A DNA stretch of 64,000 nucleotides from Acorus gramineus (Eukaryota > Streptophyta > Magnoliopsida > Acorales > Acoraceae), in NCBI GenBank assembly GCA_030737835.1, contig CM060856.1:2886952-2950951 (forward strand). The letters are read 5' to 3'. The stretch's first letter is position 1; the number at the start of each line of letters is the position of its first letter. Made by a program: the position numbers and the translations under genes. Below, piece by piece: positions 1 through 11,014 of this stretch. The notes beneath the pieces were generated by a model, which was not told where the DNA came from, did no database searches, and saw only the letters and a list, made by a program, of their open reading frames with translations.

Positions 1-540
1 CAAAATATCAAAGGAAAACGAAGGGAAGTCTCAATCAACAGGTTGTCCCTATGAAGCACACCTTCTTGGCTCCACATTCTTTGGGATAGCAGACACAGTT
101 GCGATGCACTCTTTGGATTCCAAGATTGAAAACATAGAGCTCCATGTAGTTTTTAGTTAATTTAGGGATATTTGTCTTAATAATTAGCTATCTATGCCCA
201 GTCAAATATATCACATCATATTTTGGTAGGTTTTTTTTTTATTTTTATTTCTTGGTTAAATCTTCTAAAGAGGGGGTGGGGGGTTATCTCTACCAATATG
301 CCAAAATGATGTTTGGCATATCACATCATTTACTTGTGCAACAGCTTGAGATAGTGTTTTGTTTCTCCATTGGTTGCTTTTATGTATTGGATCCTTTTTC
401 TTGGAATGTATTGTAGTCACTCTTTGGATCAATTTTATAATATCTGATGATATATGCCTGTGGCAAATTGTTTTTATATATGATGCAATAACACCCATAC
501 TGGAAGAGCATATGATATGGGGTTTGAATAGTGGTGTATG
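1..540. other. Unassigned sequence, probably intron of the spastin-like gene
   Basis: No exon, RNA gene or transposon boundary could be supported here. The next coding exon downstream belongs to the spastin-like ATPase gene and begins inside its AAA domain. The earlier exons must therefore lie to the left of the window, and this stretch is most simply part of an intron. Short open frames on both strands have no recognisable content. Part of it may belong to the LINE remnant that starts at about 541. Confidence 0.4.
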
Positions 541-1490
541 AGGACAACATATATATCTCAGGTCTGTGAAAGATCTGCTTTGCAGTTTTCACGTAGGAAA
601 GAAGTGATAGAAGTAAGATGGCCAAACTTACCTCCATTATATTTCAGGCGGTTTGTTCAGCTGTTTGGCTAACTCGAAATGACAAACTGTTTATAGGGAA
701 GGACTGCCATCCAGAGAACACTCAGGCTTCTATCATCTTCTTTCTACAAGATTGGACTATCCGTATTATTAAAATTGAGAGATTTGTAATTTTGGGGAAT
801 GTGTGATGATCATCTATGAAGCACGTACACGGACACGACAACACGGCAATTTTTGAAAAAATAGGACACGGGTACGGTTAGGACACGGCAACAAATAAAT
901 TAATATAATAAATAAATATATGTATCACTATTTTATATAAACAAACACATTTCATTTATTCACTATTTATAACCAATTATATAAACTAATAAATCACTGT
1001 TTTAAACCAATAAACCACTGTTTTTATAACTCATTGTTATAAACTATAAATAATTGTTTTAAACTAATAAATCACTATTTTTTTTAACCTAGATTTTGTT
1101 TAAATGAGTTGTTCTAGGTTGTTTTAAATGGGTTGAATACTTGTGGGCTATGTTTGGGTCGTCCTTTTCTTTTTCTTTTTTACTTTTGGGCTAAAACTGG
1201 TTGGGCCGTGTCCTGGGTCATGTCCCAGCCGTGTCTTAGCCGTGTCCAGACAAAATGAAGGTAGACACGGCTAGAGCCGCATCCGACACGTGTCTATGCC
1301 ATATCCACGCCGTGTCCGTGTCCGACATGGGTACGGGGCCTCCGGGTAGTGTCCGTGCTTTGTAGGTGATCATATATTAGGTTACATTGCCTTTTGTGTG
1401 GGGTTTGTTGATGGAGATACTTCTGGTATCTCTATCTTCTTTTTTTTTTTTTTTTTACTTTATGTACAGAATGTACGTTTCCTCGAAAAA
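541..1490 (+). mobile_element. LINE remnant, C-terminal end of ORF2 and 3' end, interrupted by a small TIR element
   Basis: A short plus-strand frame at about 618-806 carries AVWLTRNDKLF. This resembles the tryptophan- and arginine-rich segment that follows the zinc-binding domain near the end of plant L1-like ORF2 proteins. After the inserted element at 814-1365 the sequence continues with a T-rich tract near 1438-1456, as plant LINE 3' ends often do. The coding capacity is lost, and no reverse transcriptase core is present. The left boundary is uncertain. It appears to lie in an intron of the spastin-like gene, in the same orientation as the gene. Confidence 0.45.
814..1365. mobile_element. 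Small hAT-like non-autonomous TIR element (MITE)
   Basis: The left end reads CTATGAAGCACG and the right end reads CGTGCTTTGTAG, forming imperfect terminal inverted repeats. The flanks ATGATCAT (806-813) and GTGATCAT (1366-1373) form an 8-bp target duplication with one mismatch, the length typical of hAT elements. Both ends are rich in ACACGG/CCGTGTC repeats. The AT-rich centre (about 950-1080) holds several degenerate copies of an approximately 20-bp unit related to AATAAATCACTGTTTTAAAC. There is no coding capacity. It is inserted in the LINE remnant, so it is younger than that element. Confidence 0.75.
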
Positions 1491-2224
1491 AGGTATGGTA
1501 GCAGAAACCAATTTCATCTTTTATGAACAACCAATGGTAATTTGAGGATAATCCACCATTTTTTATTTTTTTTATTTTTGTTTACCTCATTGCGTAAAGG
1601 GCTTTGAGTTTACATCTAGCATCTCTTAGGTCACCATCATCACCATTTGAGAGATCCAATTGTAAGGAAACATGGTTTAGCTTTGAGTTTATAACTGAGC
1701 TTGATTCCCATGAAATAGAATTCTGCAATTAGGAATCAGTGTACCATTTTTTTGAACAAATTCCCTGATTATTTTAGCAATAAGACAATGCGGGTCAGTG
1801 CATCTGTTAATATCAATGTATATCTACTTGCAGATTTTGGTTGATGTAGTGGAAGCACTCATTCTATTATACATTGGTATATAGCTTACCTTTGTTTCCT
1901 TTTCCGAAATTCATGATCTCATATGTACTACATCTATAACTATGCCAGATATGATTTTTAATGTTATCATACATGCAGATTTCTATGTTGCAGGATGATT
2001 CTATGATTTCTATGTAGTGATTTGAACTCTTTGACATTGTACATATTCAAAATTTCATGGTTAACTCTGAAAATTCATATTTTCTTCAATACATACCATC
2101 TAAATAGTTACAAAGTTATATGTTTTTTTGCTTCTTTTCTTGTGATTCATCTTGGATATATTTTTTTTATTATCTCTTGATTCGTATTTATTTGATTAGT
2201 TAATGTAGTGAAGTATTGTTACAG
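1491..2224 (+). other. Intron sequence upstream of the first visible exon
   Basis: This is AT-rich sequence without recognisable coding content. It ends in a T-rich tract and the acceptor TTACAG at 2219-2224, directly before the first exon of the spastin-like gene seen here. Confidence 0.6.
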
Positions 2225-4472
2225 GTGCAACAAATAAGCCTCAAGAGATAGATGATGCAGTTCTTCGCAGATTGGTAGGTAATCTGTCACGTAAAATTTT
2301 GTTTGCAATCAATCCTTATGTTTTGAACTTGAAACTTGGAAGTTTGTATTCAGTGTTTTCTAAAGCATGATTGAATTTAGTGACCTATGAAATTGAAGTA
2401 TAAGTTCTCCAAGTTGTATGAAATTCCAAGAACGTCTCTGGGGTACTAAGTTTCACATGAAATAAATAGTAAAAAGGCATTTAAGAAATAATAAGGAAAT
2501 TATATATCTGGATGGATTCTGTTTGGTTCTTCATTCAATTTTTAGATTGTGTAATATGTAAGGGGCAATGTTTCTAAAAATGATATTCACATCATGTGAA
2601 ATATGAACCAGGTGAAGAGAATTTATATACCGCTGCCTGATTCAAATGTTAGGAGGCTTCTTCTCAAACATCAACTCAAAGGACAAGCATTTTCTCTACC
2701 AGGTTAGTTCGCTAGTTTGCATTACATTAATTAATATGAATGGTAGAATGGTAGCAGGATTTAGATATAGTGCTCATAGCAGGATGACACATTGAATTAT
2801 TATGATGAAAATTCATAGACTAGTCACTAGTGTACTCCTGTTTAATATGGGCTTGGTGTGTCAGACATTGTTCCAATACATGTGCATGTGCTGTCCTTTC
2901 TACCTAGGTTATTACTATCTATTCTTCCTAATAAAATTTAATAAAATGGGGCTGAAAAATCTTGTACTGGGGATTATTTGCCATAGATTGCTCGACATTA
3001 TGTTCATGTAGAAAGAGCTGTCAGAACCTTGACATGCACAGCCATATAGAAATACTGTTTTATATTCTCCTATAAGGGTTCTGTTTGAACTTGTACAAAG
3101 GGCATTTGCTATTTCATGTGATGAGTTTGCCCATATAGCTGGAAATGTTTGAACTTTGTCAGAACTATTGCATGTGTTAAAAATAGAAATTCAACTCTAG
3201 AGTCTTTTGAAGCACAACATAGATGATTGACTGAACCTGTCAGAAATAGTTATGGATCAAGTCATTATTGTTGGAAAGGAATAGTTCGATGACGTTAATT
3301 TAGTAGGATACAAAGATCACACAGACACTATGGGCTTGTCGACTTGATAGCATGGTAGGGAAAAAAAAACAAACAAACCCAATGAACAGGCTATTGTGAT
3401 GTGGATTTTATTGAGATCCTAGATTGAATATTTCCTGATTGTGCTTACTTTGATGTTTTATTGTTAGTAATAAGTGGATTCAAATTCCTGTACTAAAATA
3501 TATTTTTCACTGAACAGATGCTGACCTGGAAAGATTAGTGAGGGAGACTGAAGGTATGCGTTATGTTTCTACAGTTTTATTGAAGCAGTTGATAGCATGT
3601 TGTAATTCAACTGTGGAATTCCAAAATTATAGGATATTCTGGAAGTGATCTCCGAGCCTTGTGCGAGGAAGCTGCAATGATGCCAATCAGAGAACTGGGA
3701 TCACAGGTTCTGACTATAAAGGCAAATCAGGTAATCCATCAGCCTGTCATTTTAATTTTAGCTTTTAAGTTTTATATTTGGAGCCTGGCTCTTGTTATCT
3801 AAGTCTTAAATATCTAACTTGAACGAAATATTGATGATTTTTGTTAGTATATCGAGTATATTTTTAAGAAAGTAAATAATCTCATGGTGTGGCTAAATTA
3901 TATTTTCGTTCATACTGTGCTCAGTAGTTTTTTAGATACTGAACTTATGATACAAAAGCTGTGTAATCTTATGTATAGCATTATAAAAGGTTGTCATTTG
4001 GATGATCTTGCAACATAAAAGCTTATTATGAAGAATCCCGTGTTCTCAAACTTTCTTCATCCTGTGGACTTTTTCCCCAGTTTTACAACCAGTTCCCCAT
4101 GTATTTGGCCTCTTTCTCTGCTCCGCCTATATATTTGATGTTTTAGGAAGTTGGGAAATTGTTAACTGTTAGAATTTTCAAAAGTATAAAAATTAGAATG
4201 TAGGAAGTTTCTACATAAAAAAAGTTTTTGGATGCCAGTCTCATTTAAACTGTTTATTGTGCTCGTTTGCTTGTCTTAAGGATTACATGTTATCTAAGTC
4301 GGAGGATTCTATCATGGCTTGAGAGGATAAAGTGACTCAATTACATTTTGGCCAGGTACGACCGCTGCGATATGGGGATTTTCACAAAGCAATGTCTGTT
4401 ATTAGACCGAGCTTACAGAAAAGTAGATGGGTTGAGCTTGAAGAGTGGAATAAGGAATTTGGCTCAAACTGA
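2225..4472 (+). CDS. Spastin-like AAA ATPase (microtubule-severing family), 3' part, five exons
   Basis: The exons are 2225-2274, 2612-2702, 3518-3553, 3633-3730 and 4356-4472. All introns are GT-AG, the phases agree, and TGA lies at 4470-4472. The joined exons give about 129 residues. They start at ATNKPQEIDDAVLRRL, which contains the sensor-1 asparagine and the arginine-finger region of the AAA module. They continue through the lid with GYSGSDLRALCEEAAMMPIREL-type sensor-2 sequence, and end in a Vps4-type C-terminal helix, VIRPSLQ...WNKEFGSN. The wording fits plant spastin-type proteins (from memory, Arabidopsis At2g45500) better than fidgetin-like 1 or katanin. Members of this clade form ATP-driven hexamers that cut microtubules or remodel proteins. 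The MIT-like region, Walker A and Walker B would lie upstream of the window. The visible part looks intact. Confidence is high for the AAA family and moderate for the exact orthologue. Confidence 0.93.
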
Positions 4473-4947
4473 AAGTCTAATTTGGAAAATATCATTACAA
4501 CGGAAGCAGATCACTGCATTTAAATGATTGTTCTGCTGTAACACAGCCGACGACTATGCGGTGGAACAGCTCAGTGGTTGACACCATGATGAACCAATTA
4601 TTCGATCTCCTTGTTGAGATGTGCTTATACCTGTTTATACGTTTTGCATCATTAAATTTCTTTTGCAGTGGTACAATATTTTTTAAGGTCCAACTTGTAT
4701 AGTGTTGTATCTTGTGTATAATAATAATGCTACTGTAACATTGGTAATTCAAACTCTTTATCACTTGCAAATTTATTGTGAAGAATGTTATGGATCGGAG
4801 ATTTGTACATAAAAATATTATTTTGTTTGTGAAGCATCTAATAGATATTGGTACTCTACAAGCTTCCTTCACCTTCGCCATTGGTACTTTCTTCATCCAA
4901 CCTATGAAACAAGGGGCTGAATCGTGTGATGCTTCTTAGTTGACAGT
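4473..4947 (+). other. 3' UTR and downstream flank of the spastin-like gene
   Basis: This follows the stop codon and has no other gene. An AT-rich stretch with possible polyadenylation signals lies at about 4640-4760, but I cannot place the cleavage site. The open frame on the opposite strand has no recognisable domain. Confidence 0.45.
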
Positions 4948-5390
4948 TTTTTTTTTATTGGTAATCAAGATATTTATATTGCTGTAACAAAACAAAATAT
5001 ACAGATATACATTACATTGTTCTCAGTTGGAAGTATAAACAATCAGCAAACTTGGCACCGTTGTGTATATCATCCTTGACAACTCTCTTGTTTTCGACGT
5101 CACCAACATTGTCCTCCTCCATAGACCATAAGGTTCATTGGTCTGTGTTTCGGTCTTTCGGATATACATTGGAATGATGTCCTGTCTTCTTGCATGGGAA
5201 GCAGGTGTCAAGTGCTAATCTAAGATTTGGCCACCTCAAAGAATGAGTAATTTCCAAGAATGTTACATGATATTTCATTCTAGCCTGTCTTCTTGCTGTG
5301 GAAGCAGGTGTCAAGTGCAAATATTAGATTTGGCCACCTTAATGAATGAGTAATTTCCAAGAATAGTACATGACATGTCGTTCGTTCTCC
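4948..5390 (-). mobile_element. Retroelement scrap, 3' end and zinc-knuckle-like piece, minus strand
   Basis: A T-tract near 4948-4959, followed by TTGGTAATCAAGATATTTAT, looks like the minus-strand 3' end of a plant non-LTR element. Further in, the minus strand encodes CFPCKKTGHHSNVYPKD, which resembles a degenerate CCHC zinc knuckle of a retroelement nucleic-acid-binding protein. No complete protein remains. The class (LINE ORF1 or another retroelement) is uncertain. Confidence 0.35.
5181..5385. repeat. Tandem duplication, two copies of an approximately 103-bp unit
   Basis: Both copies begin CCTGTCTTCTTGC (5181 and 5284) and continue through AAGCAGGTGTCAAGTGC, TTTGGCCACCT and GAATGAGTAATTTCC in the same order, with scattered substitutions. 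The duplication covers the zinc-knuckle-like segment of the retroelement scrap. Confidence 0.8.
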
Positions 5391-7603
5391 CATTTGAACA
5401 GAGAATTAAGTTATTTTAAGGTTGACTATTATAGTATAAATAAGGATAAAATAATTTTTTTGTTTAATTGTGTCTAGAATTATTCTTGTTGGAAAATAGA
5501 ATATAAAGATTTTGTTGTTTGGATAAAATGTAAATAAAGTGTGAATAAGGATTTATAAAAGGTGAAAAAATGATAACAGTTGATATATAAGAGGTGGTGA
5601 CAGTTGATTTCACAGTGGGCTCACGTATTCTTTTGGTTGAATAATATGTAATAACTTAATTCCATGGGTTGCTTGGAATCCATACACCACTTTATATTAG
5701 TTAATTCTGATATACAAATTCTCATTTATTACAGTCTTTCAAATACCCATTTTAAGGCTATTATGACTAATTCCTACTTATTCTAAGTCCTATTCTTGAA
5801 CAAAACGGGGGCTTAGAAATAAGTGCTCTCATTACTGCTTCTCTCTTTCATGAGTGCCGCTACACTCAGTTGTTTTTTTTTTTTTTCAATCCAAAACGAT
5901 CTATATACCTCATTACAGTGAAGTATATACCTCGTTAGTTAATGTATATATCTCATTAAATTTTTTCTTCACTTACTAAAAATGAATTCATTCAACTCAA
6001 AATAAAACAATGTGTATTTTTTATCAAATCATATAATATCTTATTAGATGATGCTTACTACTTAAAAAAAATATAAGATTTAAATTTTAATTAGTAAATG
6101 TGATTGAGTGCATCATTTTCCCTCTTTTATGCTCCCTTGTTACCCGGAGTTCCTTAATAGGAGTGATCGTATTAACTTCTTGTGGACCATAACCTGTCAC
6201 GTGGGCCAACATGTGGATCCACTAGGTGCTTAGTTAGAAAAGGGTGTCCCACCATTCTCTATTGTTTCTTACCCAAGTAACTCCCGTGTAACCATAAGAT
6301 TCAAAGAAAATAGATATGCGCCTAACATTCACCATTTTAAAAAATAAAAATATGTGCCGTCCGCATTTCAGATGGTAAAATCTATTGAGTGCAACATTTT
6401 CATTAATTTACAAGTCTTTAAGTGGAGGATATGAGAGATGTATTGCCCCAAAGGAATTGGCCTTGGGTGCAGAGAGTTATAACAATTAATAAATAAATTA
6501 TCACTGAAGTGGTAAAATTCTTATTCAATCAATTGAAGTGGATAGTTTCTCTTAGTTGAATGTGATTTCTGCACTCACATAAAATAAATAGGACACCGGT
6601 GTAGTGCTAGTCAAGAGGACTCCAATGTTTAAGTCAGTAAGGAAATTCAAGGAAATAATATCACTTTTAATGTGACTTGTTAACTAGAAAAACTCATATC
6701 TTCATCTGGTGTATCTTTTTCCTTTTCATAAGGTTCACTTGGCCATATAGCCGTTGTAATAGTTTTCCCCTTGATGGTTGTTAGTAGACGAGTTTTGTAG
6801 TAACCGCTCTACTTTATTGTAGTTAAACGTGTCCTTAATTATCCACGTTTAATGGATAATGAGTTTTAATCAACAACTTGTCAGTTACGGACTTTATGGA
6901 CATTTGATCGCTTTTGAGGTTTTACTATCTGTCTTCGTCTAATTTGGACGTGGAGTCTTGCTTAACATATGATTTGGCATTCACCTGTGAAATGTAAAAT
7001 TGTCCCATTAGACCTGACTCACCTCGTGGGGAGATCAATCTGGTCGTGTCTCACCTGTTCATGAATACTTAGTTGATATTCGTCTGTTCTCTTTTTGTCA
7101 AATTCTACTTATCGGTTACCAGGTACAATGATTTGCATCCGGCTAACCCTTGACATGCGTCATCACCCTTTGATAGGATGCAGTGAGGATAACAAATCAT
7201 ATGTTCTCTAAAATATAACTTACTTTACACGCGCAACTGAAACGTTTATCACGCAATTACACTAATTCATCGCAACAATATCGCCCAACACGGTGAACAC
7301 ACGGACAGAAAAATCACAGCCAATATCTAGTTGAACAACAACACGAATCGAATCCAAAATTTTCAATTCTGATAGCTCTCACCCAACTGCAAATTGTCCT
7401 ACACGCTTCCATAAATTTCCAAAGAAAAGTCAAGAAACAAATGATGTTAACTATAATTGATGGAAAACTTTATGAATTCCACCAACATCTATCGTTAATT
7501 TAAATTCATCAATAAAATAAAAACATCACAGGACATAGTTCCTTTTAGAATTAACAAAGGATCATCAAAGGTAAAGTAAAAAGAAAAAAGAAAAAAAAGA
7601 CAA
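5391..7603. other. Unassigned intergenic region
   Basis: No gene, transposon end or RNA could be supported. A T-tract lies near 5875-5886. The stretch is moderately AT-rich with no long open frame on either strand. It separates the spastin-like gene from the first small gene and contains the 3' flank of the latter. Confidence 0.5.
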
Positions 7604-7825
7604 TTAGCGGGAGACGATGGTTTCGAAGAATTCAAGCCCATCAAACTCAGCAGCGAACCTCAACGAGGAAAGCTTCTTCACCACCGTCCGTTTGGCCGCC
7701 TTCTCCATGGCCTTCCCCTTTTCACCACCCTCCTCAGTCAACAATTTTGTCGCCCGACTCCCGCTGTTGCTGTAGACGATGGGCCAGTTGGAGGTGAAAA
7801 TTGACATTGAGAGGAGCAAATCCAT
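7604..7825 (-). CDS. Small plant protein with C-terminal EFDGLxFFETIVSR motif, diverged member of the cluster
   Basis: A single-exon minus-strand frame of 73 codons with ATG at 7823-7825 and TAA at 7604-7606. An in-frame TTG slightly upstream is not a plausible start. The N-terminus (MDLLLSMSIF) matches the MEKLLAMSIL start of the other three genes, and the C-terminus RFAAEFDGLEFFETIVSR matches their RFAQEFDGLDFFETLVSR. The centre is lysine- and glutamate-rich but does not align residue by residue. A TATA box lies about 90-100 bp upstream. I see no signal peptide or transmembrane segment. I do not recognise a biochemical function. The conserved ends, intact frame and promoter support a real gene. 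Confidence 0.75.
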   Translation of the reverse strand: MDLLLSMSIFTSNWPIVYSNSGSRATKLLTEEGGEKGKAMEKAAKRTVVKKLSSLRFAAEFDGLEFFETIVSR

Positions 7826-7913
7826 TGCCAATTTCAGGGTTTTCTTTCAGGGATGGATTGATGGTTTTTTTTTTTTTTGGATGGATGGATTGAATAGATG
7901 AACTGGGTGGCTC

Positions 7914-7926
7914 TATTTATATATAG
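7914..7926 (-). promoter_or_regulatory. TATA box of the 7.6-kb small gene
   Basis: On the minus strand this reads CTATATATAAATA, about 90-100 bp before the ATG. The position is comparable to the TATA boxes of the three other members (13.2, 23.7 and 26.1 kb). The region 7927-8329 further upstream is the likely promoter and contains no other feature I can support. Confidence 0.65.
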
Positions 7927-8338
7927 GGAGGGGAAGAACCTGAAAAATGTGATTTGCGCTTGCCGTTTGGGGGAAAGGAGGGGATGTAAGTGCCGCGCAA
8001 GAAAAGAATGGTATATCTTTGAACCACGTCTCTGATTTTTCTTTCCGTTTTGACGGAGGAAAGTGACCTCGTATTGTGGCCGTGCATTTCACGCTAACCC
8101 CGCCCCTCCCGCCCGTGGTCCCCTCACATTGCCGAAAGCATGTATTTATTGTGATGAATGCGTCACGCATGTTTCTTGTGTTTTCAATGGGACAAGAGCA
8201 ACGTATTTTTTACTTCTTTTTTAAAGAAACCACCTTCAATGAACATGCGGACGCGGTTAAGGTCACCGTTCCTCTGTCGCCTTTAATGTTTTTTTTTTTT
8301 TGCGAGTTTCCTGTGCCTTAAAACACTGCTTTTTTAAT

Positions 8339-10410
8339 GGGAAATTAGCATGTATACCCCTATAAAATATGATATTTTGCGTTATACTCTTATTAAAAAG
8401 CTAATTGCATCTATACCCCTGAAAAAATCTTTCATGTTGTAATTGTGCCCCTGAAGTTAAGTTCCGTCGGATGAGAGTGGAATATACTGGGAATATTCCA
8501 TTAACGGCGTTAAATATAAAATGAATTGACCAAACTACCCTTTGAACCGTAGGGGCTTGAAAAATTGCATTTATACCCCTGTGTCTGTCTGAAATTTCAT
8601 CTATGCCCCTGTGTTTGCCTGATGCTTATAAAACCCATTTTCTTCAACCTCCAAACCTGTTAAAACCTTTTTCTTTCTCATCTTCTTCAATAATTGATTG
8701 AAAACCTTATAATTATTTAAAAAACTAAGATAGATGGTGTTTATTTGGGTTTCACTAACAGATTTTATTTTTCATAATAGAAAATCTATCAACAAACACT
8801 ATTTCAATCATATAACCATACCAGAAAATAATCACAAAATTCATTTTGAAATAAAAAGGCAATGACTAATTGCCCTTAAAAAATTATGAAGTGATAACTC
8901 CAGTTCCTTTCATTCTTTTTTAAACCAGAAGTTAGGTATTTCATTCTAAAGTGAAAAACAAAATAAAGTAAATTACTAAAATAAATTTTTTTTTTGTTAT
9001 GGTTGTTCATTTAAATTAAAAAATTATTACAAAAAATAACATAATACAAAACTTTAACTATTAGGATTTCTTTTTATTTATTTGATCTTCTGTATAAATG
9101 ACACAATAGTATTAAATAGGAATTAAATGAAATAATCAAAATTACATGTTACAAAAAAAAAAAAAACATAACGTGTTTAAAGACTTTTAATATCAAATTA
9201 TATCTTCAATTGTATGTGAACATCATGTCAAGAGTGAGTTTTGCAACCTCCAGACCTATTGAAACTCTTTTTTCTCACATTCTTCAACATAAAAACAAAA
9301 TATACCAGGATCTAGCTAAATTCTTCATGTTGAAAACCTTACAATTATTCAAAAGACTAAGATAAATAGTATTTATTTGGGTTTCATTGATAGATATTAT
9401 TTTTCATAATAGAAAATATCAACAAACACTATTTCAATCATATAACCATTCTAGAAAGTAAGGCATAATCATCCTGACTATCACAGTGAAAAAAATATAA
9501 AAATATTGATTGGCAAAATTTTCATGTCAGATGATCCTCAACATGTAGAATAAGCATCAATTAGCATAATACACCACATAGAGACAAAAAAACACCGATT
9601 GATTGTAGGATGAACAAAAGTAAAAAATCACAAATTTTATTTCAATGTTGAGATTTCACGAACAAAAATCAAAAGACAAATAGAATCTCTATTAGCATAA
9701 TGAGAACCATATGGAACTCAACAATGATCCACTCCAAGCATAAAAGAACTAAATAGAAATTTGATACTTTTTAGATAAACTGTTTAAACAATTGTCTTGA
9801 TTTTAAAGTTGATATTACAAATATTTCAAGAAAAAAAAATGGATCTATGTATATTTGTCTATTCAGCTACTTATTTTTGCTGTTTAATAAACAAGATCAC
9901 AATGATATGTGAAATGTATAAGCATTGAAAAATACAAGACATATGTTCTCTTATATGTTCTTATATGTTCCTTTTCCTGAGCCTTTATCAATCTTCCAAA
10001 ACCCTCCATACCTAAAAATTAGATCAACATGAGTGTCCTATTCTAACTGCAATACAAAACAACATAAATTATATGTTCAGCCTTGGTAACGGAGATGGAC
10101 GGAGGGGCACAGTTGTAATACGAAAGAAGTTTCCAGGGGTATAGAGGCAATTAGCTTTTCAATAGGGGTATAACACAAAATACCATATTTAACAAGGGTA
10201 TAAATGCAAAATTCCATAGGGTAAAAGAGACATTTCATTGGGTAGAGTTAGGTTCGTAACCATGGTTGGTTTAGCCTTGGTAAGGAAAACAAACGGAGGG
10301 GCACAGTTGTAACACGAAAGAGTTTTTCAGGGGTATAGATGCAATTAGCTTTTTAAGAGGGGTATAACGCAAAATACCATATTTAACAGGGGTATAAATG
10401 AAAAATTCCC
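8339..10410. mobile_element. Mutator-like non-autonomous element with long TIRs and exact 9-bp target duplication
   Basis: The flanks are identical 9-mers TTTTTTAAT at 8330-8338 and 10411-10419. The left end (8339 to about 8450) is the reverse complement of the right end (about 10275-10410), apart from scattered changes. Both carry repeated TATACCCCT/AGGGGTATA words. A second copy of the right end lies just inside, at about 10085-10222. A roughly 200-bp internal segment (about 8640-8830) recurs at about 9240-9460 in the same orientation. No transposase frame is visible, so it depends on a partner in trans. The 9-bp duplication and long TIRs fit the Mutator superfamily. It lies upstream of the 7.6-kb small gene. 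Confidence 0.88.
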
Positions 10411-10519
10411 TTTTTTAATCGCACTATCAATTCCACCAATCTCCCCGAACATACACCCAAATGGAATCTAAAGAAAAAGGAAAGAAATCAATGAGTGGCT
10501 CGAGGTGAATAAGTGATAG

Positions 10520-11005
10520 GGAAAAATTCAAATAAACCCCTATAAACTATCTAAAATCCATATAATCTCCTGTGGAGTCCATATAGCCTCTCGAAAACAT
10601 CAATGTAAATTTAAATAGCCCCTGAGTTAAACTTTATCTGACAAATAAAGAATATTATATGAATATTCTATTTGATTAATCATGGTTGAAAACACAATAT
10701 ACAAAAAAACTCTTACAATGTGTTAAAATGTGAAAAATAATTTGTATACGACGATTTTATTATTATGAATAGATTATAAAATCTTATCTGGAGGGATAAA
10801 ATCTTCACTTACAAAGGGTTTTTCACATTTTTTACATATTGTAGAAGATTTTGGGTATACTCTGTTTTCAGCTAGAATTAATTAAATAGAATATTCATCA
10901 TCTGTTAACAGAAATTTAACGTTGGGGACTCTTTGGATTTACATAGATGTTTTTATGGGTTATATAAACTTCCGAAAAAGTTAGAGGGTTACATAGATTT
11001 TTCCG
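10520..11005. mobile_element. Fold-back MITE, family shared with 14.4 kb
   Basis: The left half, starting GGAAAAATTCAAATAAACCC, is an imperfect reverse complement of the right half, which ends CATAGATTTTTCCG. The two halves meet near 10760. The flanks AAGTGATAG (10511-10519) and AAGGGATAT (11006-11014) match at 7 of 9 positions, consistent with a decayed 9-bp target duplication. It has no coding capacity. The same family occurs at 14381-14839, with matching terminal and internal words. Confidence 0.65.
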
Positions 11006-11014
11006 AAGGGATAT

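Noticed and set aside
618-806. Plus-strand 62-codon frame as a host gene
   Set aside because: Its content (AVWLTRNDKLF) is typical of LINE ORF2 tails, and it is followed by a LINE-like 3' end.
4495-4896. Minus-strand 133-codon frame downstream of the spastin-like gene
   Set aside because: It covers the probable 3' UTR of the plus-strand gene and has no recognisable domain or promoter.
7826-7831. Extension of the 7.6-kb gene by two codons to an in-frame TTG
   Set aside because: A plant nuclear gene is expected to start at ATG. ATG 7823-7825 also aligns with the MEKLL start of the paralogues.
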